DNA from: Acidobacteriota bacterium
GTDB taxonomy: Bacteria; Actinomycetota; Acidimicrobiia; Acidimicrobiales; Microtrichaceae
NCBI GenBank assembly: GCA_003577145.1
Contig: QEUP01000010.1
Span: 183,549 to 247,548, forward strand
Direction of reading: 5' to 3'
DNA length: 64,000 nt
Part shown: in pieces, positions 61,102 to 64,000 of the stretch
Layout: every line of letters starts with the position of its first letter
Position numbering within the stretch: position 1 is the first letter of the stretch
Program-made: the position numbers and the translations under genes
The notes under the pieces: generated by a model
Seen by the model: only the letters and a program-made list of their open reading frames with translations
The model's database searches: none
Told to the model about the DNA's origin: nothing

Positions 61102-61641
61102 GTGACGAAGCGCCAGCAGGCACGGGTCGAGCTGGCCGACGATAGCGATCCAGCGGACCTAGAGGTGGGGCGGTTCCAGGCGGTCCTGATCGGAGTAGCT
61201 GGGGTCGGCGTTGCCGTCGCACTCTACGTGTGGGACGACGTCTTCTTCGCAGCCCCCATCGGTGCAGCCTCCGGCCTTTGGAATCCCTGGGCAGCCTTTC
61301 TGGTGTTCGCTTCTGTCTATGCCCTCGGATCGTTCCTGATCGCCGTCGTTGGTGTACGAGCCATCGACAGGGTCGTAGGAGACGAACCGACCCGGCTCCA
61401 GCAATGGCTCGAGTCCTCTCACGTGAAACGAAGGCGGAAGATCGGTGATCGGTTCCTCGAGACGGGCAAGGTCGTCGGGTTCGTCATATCGAGCATCGTC
61501 CTCGGAGGAATCCTGACCACGCTGATAGTGAGGATGAGCGGTCGTCGTGATCGCATGCTCGCGATCGCGGCGGCCTCGTGCCTCATCTTCGGAATCGGCT
61601 TTGCCGCCACTTACGCCGGCGTTTTTGCTTTGATCTTCTGA
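61102..61641 (+). CDS. Membrane protein of unknown function (four to five helices)
   Basis: 179 residues from GTG 61102. Helices at about residues 27-43, 59-84, 126-146 and 155-178 (ASCLIFGIGFAATYAGVFAL); a basic loop SSHVKRRRKIGDRFLETGK between the second and third. No signal peptide or known domain. It is 25 bases before the arginine decarboxylase gene, so the two may be one operon, and is divergent from the acyltransferase gene. Confidence 0.66.
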   Translation: MTKRQQARVELADDSDPADLEVGRFQAVLIGVAGVGVAVALYVWDDVFFAAPIGAASGLWNPWAAFLVFASVYALGSFLIAVVGVRAIDRVVGDEPTRLQQWLESSHVKRRRKIGDRFLETGKVVGFVISSIVLGGILTTLIVRMSGRRDRMLAIAAASCLIFGIGFAATYAGVFALIF

Positions 61642-61666
61642 GGCGGGTCACCCATTAGGAGTCCCA

Positions 61667-62152
61667 TTGAAGATCACCGTTTCGTGTGGGAGCGGCGTCG
61701 CGCCGACAGTAGTCGCCGCCTACGATGCCGCCCTCTGTGCCGCCGGGATCGGAGACCAGAACTTGGTCTGTCTGAGTTCGGTCATCCCTCCCGGTTCACA
61801 TGTAGAGCTGGCGACGCCGAAGTTCGGCGACGACGAGATCGGAAACCGCCTCTACTGCGTCCTCGCACGAGCAGACGCAACCGAACTGGAGCCAGACGCG
61901 TGGGCGGCACTCGCCTGGGTCCAGGACAACCTGGGTAGAGGCTTGTTCGCGGAGACCTCGGCAACCGACGAGGAAGCTGCCCGGCTAACGGCTATCGAGT
62001 CGCTGCACGCCATGACTCAGCACCGCCCCGATTGGCGGTGGAGTGAGCCACAAGTTCAGACGAACGGCGTCACGTTTGCCGGGACACACGCCTGTTCGGT
62101 CGTAGTGGCGTCGTACGAAACCATCCCTTGGCAACAGCCTCCAACGCGATAG
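61667..62152 (+). CDS. Pyruvoyl-dependent arginine decarboxylase-like protein
   Basis: 161 residues from TTG 61667 (AGGAG five bases upstream). It resembles PvlArgDC: MKITVSCGSGVAPTVVAAYD, ALCAAGIGDQNLVCLSSVIP and PGSHVELATPKFGDDE. In this family the proenzyme is cleaved at the Ser-Ser of the LSSVIP motif, and the new N-terminal serine becomes the pyruvoyl group; the motif is intact at about residue 45. Product would be agmatine and CO2. It ends five bases before the TetR gene, which converges. Genes for further polyamine steps are not adjacent. Confidence 0.85.
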   Translation: MKITVSCGSGVAPTVVAAYDAALCAAGIGDQNLVCLSSVIPPGSHVELATPKFGDDEIGNRLYCVLARADATELEPDAWAALAWVQDNLGRGLFAETSATDEEAARLTAIESLHAMTQHRPDWRWSEPQVQTNGVTFAGTHACSVVVASYETIPWQQPPTR

Positions 62153-62157
62153 TCAGG

Positions 62158-62928
62158 TCAGGTTGATTGGCCACCGAGCTCGTCCAGCCATCGCGTGACG
62201 TCCCAGAGGTCGGCTACGTCGGATGATCCACGGGGCCGTGCCCATGTAGCGACGACGGTGAGCATCGTCAGGCCGAACACATCCCAGTCCTCTCCGTTCG
62301 GCCCCTTTACATCGAGTGGCACCAGGTCCGCTCGAGCCTGCTGTTGCATGGTCAGGCCGTCGACCATTGCTGTCCCAAAGGTGGCGAACATCTCAACCGT
62401 GAAGGGTGGCCGTGCCTCTAGGTCGTAAGAGTCGAGGATGAGCCGGTAGACCTCCGTCATCCGTCGCCTGATCTCGGCGTACAAGCCGCCGATGCGATCG
62501 TTCAGCTCAGGATCGTTCTTCGCCCATAGCCCCGTATGAATTCGAAACACCTGATTCGCCAGATTCAGCGCGAGGCTCAGATGTGCCCCCACCCTGAGCA
62601 GCTCCCGCAAACTGAACCGACGCGTTTCGATCACCTGGCTCATCGCGGTCAACTCATCGATGCTCGAAAGCACCTCGCTGCTGAGCAACCTGTCCAGAAG
62701 CTCAGCCCGGTACTCACCCTGGGAATCCCAGTGGCCGTAAACAGCTCCCGTCGTGAGTCCGGCTCGCTGAGCGACCTCCGATACGCGAACGGTGTCCATC
62801 GGACTCGATGCTGATCGCTCAGCAATGACCTCGAGCCCGACGTCGATCAGCTTCTTTCGTGTCTCCGCCGCCGTTTCGGCTCGTGACTTTCCGCGTCGGA
62901 GATCGGGCATCGGCCCTCCAAATGCCAT
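62158..62928 (-). CDS. TetR/AcrR-family transcriptional regulator
   Basis: 256 residues. N-terminal HTH: TRKKLIDVGLEVIAERSASS and VSEVAQRAGLTTGAVYGHWD (about 49-68), typical of TetR. The C-terminal domain is long with FSLRELLRVGAHLSLALNLA and LWAKNDPELNDRIGG. An upstream ATG seven codons earlier could also be used. No obvious target next to it; the divergent side is the unidentified gene at 63097. Confidence 0.88.
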   Translation of the reverse strand: MAFGGPMPDLRRGKSRAETAAETRKKLIDVGLEVIAERSASSPMDTVRVSEVAQRAGLTTGAVYGHWDSQGEYRAELLDRLLSSEVLSSIDELTAMSQVIETRRFSLRELLRVGAHLSLALNLANQVFRIHTGLWAKNDPELNDRIGGLYAEIRRRMTEVYRLILDSYDLEARPPFTVEMFATFGTAMVDGLTMQQQARADLVPLDVKGPNGEDWDVFGLTMLTVVATWARPRGSSDVADLWDVTRWLDELGGQST

Positions 62929-63096
62929 TCATCGCCGCATGCCCACCAGCGTCTCGCTAGAGCGCCTGGCCCCGAAGTCTACCTTTCGACCCCCACCCCG
63001 CGGTGATGCTTGCGGCGGGCGGGCCAGAGGCCGGCGGCGTCCCCTGACCCAGCACCCGCCTCAGCACCACACTCCTTCCTGGCCCGGCCGGCGTGC

Positions 63097-63729
63097 TCAT
63101 GGCGAGCGACCGGGCGATCCGTTCGGGGTTCTTGCCTCCCAGGTGAGGAAGCGCTCCTCGCCCCCGGGTCTTGGCGGGAGACCGCACATCTGCTCCACCA
63201 GGCCTCGCTTCGCCCGCCAATCGGCGAAGCTGAGCCTCACCCCCGCCCTCGACGCCGGGGACGCCTCATCGGAGGAGGCCGACCGGTGCCCGGAGCTGAG
63301 GTCACAGACCAGTCGTGCCACCCCCGGACCGACTCGGCCGACATCGACGCGGACCTCCCGGAGCCGGTGCAGTTCGAACAAGTAGTTGAGGAACAGGCCC
63401 GCCGCCTCGGCCTCGAGCTCGGACCCGGCCAGCTCCCGAACCATGCGCACCGCCATCGACGCGCTCTCGTTCTCCACGTCGAGGTCGGGGGTCAGCGCCA
63501 CACCGAGCGGCTCACCGCCGTCGTTGCGGCGCACGACGAAGCAGCAAAACGGCGCCGCCAGGTCACCGGCGCGGTAGCGGGCGAGCTCTTGGCGGGCGAG
63601 TCGACCGCTACGTTCGAGGATCAGGTGCCGTCCGCTCAACGGCACCTCGGGAACGTTGGCGAAGCCGGCTCGCGTCAGCGGCACCAGCCACGCCCTCTCT
63701 CGGGCGAGCGGGCCATCCCACCTCCGCAC
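63097..63729 (-). CDS. Hypothetical protein, possibly GNAT-like
   Basis: 210 residues. The segment LSGRHLILERSGRLARQELA, then FCCFVVRRNDGGEPLGVALT and LFLNYLFELHRLREVRVDVG has the alternating strand-helix order of RimJ/RimL-type acetyltransferases, though the acyl-CoA loop is not clear. The C-terminal 60 residues are rich in Ser, Arg and Gly. An inverted repeat lies 27 bases upstream of the start. Reality of the gene is likely but the function is unassigned. Confidence 0.52.
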   Translation of the reverse strand: MRRWDGPLARERAWLVPLTRAGFANVPEVPLSGRHLILERSGRLARQELARYRAGDLAAPFCCFVVRRNDGGEPLGVALTPDLDVENESASMAVRMVRELAGSELEAEAAGLFLNYLFELHRLREVRVDVGRVGPGVARLVCDLSSGHRSASSDEASPASRAGVRLSFADWRAKRGLVEQMCGLPPRPGGEERFLTWEARTPNGSPGRSP

Positions 63730-63756
63730 ATCTGCGCCCTCCCAGCTCTAGGCATC

Positions 63757-63778
63757 TCAGATACTATTTGCTATCTGA
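63757..63778. promoter_or_regulatory. Operator-like inverted repeat upstream of 63097..63729
   Basis: TCAGATA (63757-63763) and TATCTGA (63772-63778), a perfect seven-base inverted repeat with an eight-base AT-rich spacer (CTATTTGC). The location is a likely promoter for the minus-strand gene. The binding regulator is unknown; the TetR at 62158 is a candidate. Confidence 0.55.
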
Positions 63779-63864
63779 ATCGGTTTCAACCGTCCCTGGG
63801 GTAGGGGAGCCCGCGCGGCACGACCGGTCGGCACGGCGGGGCGTCCCTGCCGACCGCCCCACCC

Positions 63865-64000
63865 CTACGGGTCGATGAGATCGTCGGGGTCGTCAACCGG
63901 TCCGGCGTCGAGTCCCCAGGCGCGACCCTGCCTGGTGAAGCGGTACCAGCAGCCGTCGCGGCCGAGGCGCAACTGGCCCTCGGCGAGCACCAGCCGGTTG
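63865..64000 (-). CDS. Partial CDS, 3' end only (runs off the window)
   Basis: Open on the minus strand from the window end to a TAG at 63865. The readable 44 residues include VLAEGQLRLGRDGCWYRFTR and WGLDAGPVDDPDDLIDP. The Trp/Tyr-rich, acidic ending resembles tails of large actinobacterial DNA-associated proteins, but I do not recognise a family. Codon choice (GC-rich third positions) supports coding. Confidence 0.52.
   Translation of the reverse strand, partial: NRLVLAEGQLRLGRDGCWYRFTRQGRAWGLDAGPVDDPDDLIDP

Overview
The window is a high-GC chromosomal segment from an actinobacterium, most likely of the class Acidimicrobiia (uncultured relatives of Ilumatobacter or Acidimicrobium). This is inferred from gene content, not from a marker tree: two WhiB-type iron-sulfur regulators, a DUF222/HNH (13E12-type) protein, a UPF0182 membrane protein, a YlbL-type Lon/PDZ protease, a SenX3/RegX3-like phosphate two-component system, a SigE-RseA-HtrA-Tat neighbourhood, and MreB. 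No rRNA, intact tRNA, CRISPR array or insertion sequence was seen. Both ends cut genes (an MgtE-type transporter at the left, an unidentified gene at the right).

Layout. 0-10.5 kb: MgtE-like transporter end, GH127-type glycosidase, a TetR regulator divergent from a MacB/FtsX-type ABC exporter with two clear operator palindromes between them, a VapBC toxin-antitoxin pair, an M19 dipeptidase homologue, a DUF222/HNH protein and a double-hotdog thioesterase. 10.5-21 kb: UPF0182 protein, a DivIVA-like coiled-coil protein with a phage-head-type C-terminus, YlbL protease, cytochrome P450, LarA-like racemase, HEAT-repeat protein. 21-36 kb: two branched-chain amino acid type (Liv) ABC importers. One is a conventional five-gene set. 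The other has both permeases and one ATPase fused in a single 926-residue protein. Between them lie mreB, moaE and a serine-protease-like protein that lacks its catalytic histidine.

36-50 kb: a phosphate block, with sensor kinase and response regulator, PhoU, PstB, PstA, PstC, PstS, an M48 protease, a Nudix hydrolase and polyphosphate kinase. A three-unit PHO box lies upstream of pstS. PstS itself is circularly permuted: the part that is C-terminal in the normal protein comes first, and the normal N-terminal third comes last. 50-55 kb: HtrA protease, WhiB, anti-sigma factor, ECF sigma factor, TatA, 5-formyl-THF cyclo-ligase and a second WhiB. 55-64 kb is more accessory in character: a macrodomain protein whose 3' end runs into what looks like the 3' part of a tRNA gene, a MazEF pair with a palindromic operator, a large membrane PAS-GGDEF-EAL cyclic-di-GMP protein preceded by a GNAT-fold acyltransferase, a pyruvoyl arginine decarboxylase, a TetR regulator and poorly known genes.

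The strongest unusual signals are the permuted PstS, the DivIVA/phage-head-type fusion, the triple Liv fusion, the degenerate HtrA homologue, the tRNA 3' fragment, and a composition change in the middle of the GGDEF-EAL gene. All functional statements rest on motif recognition by eye; no database search was possible.
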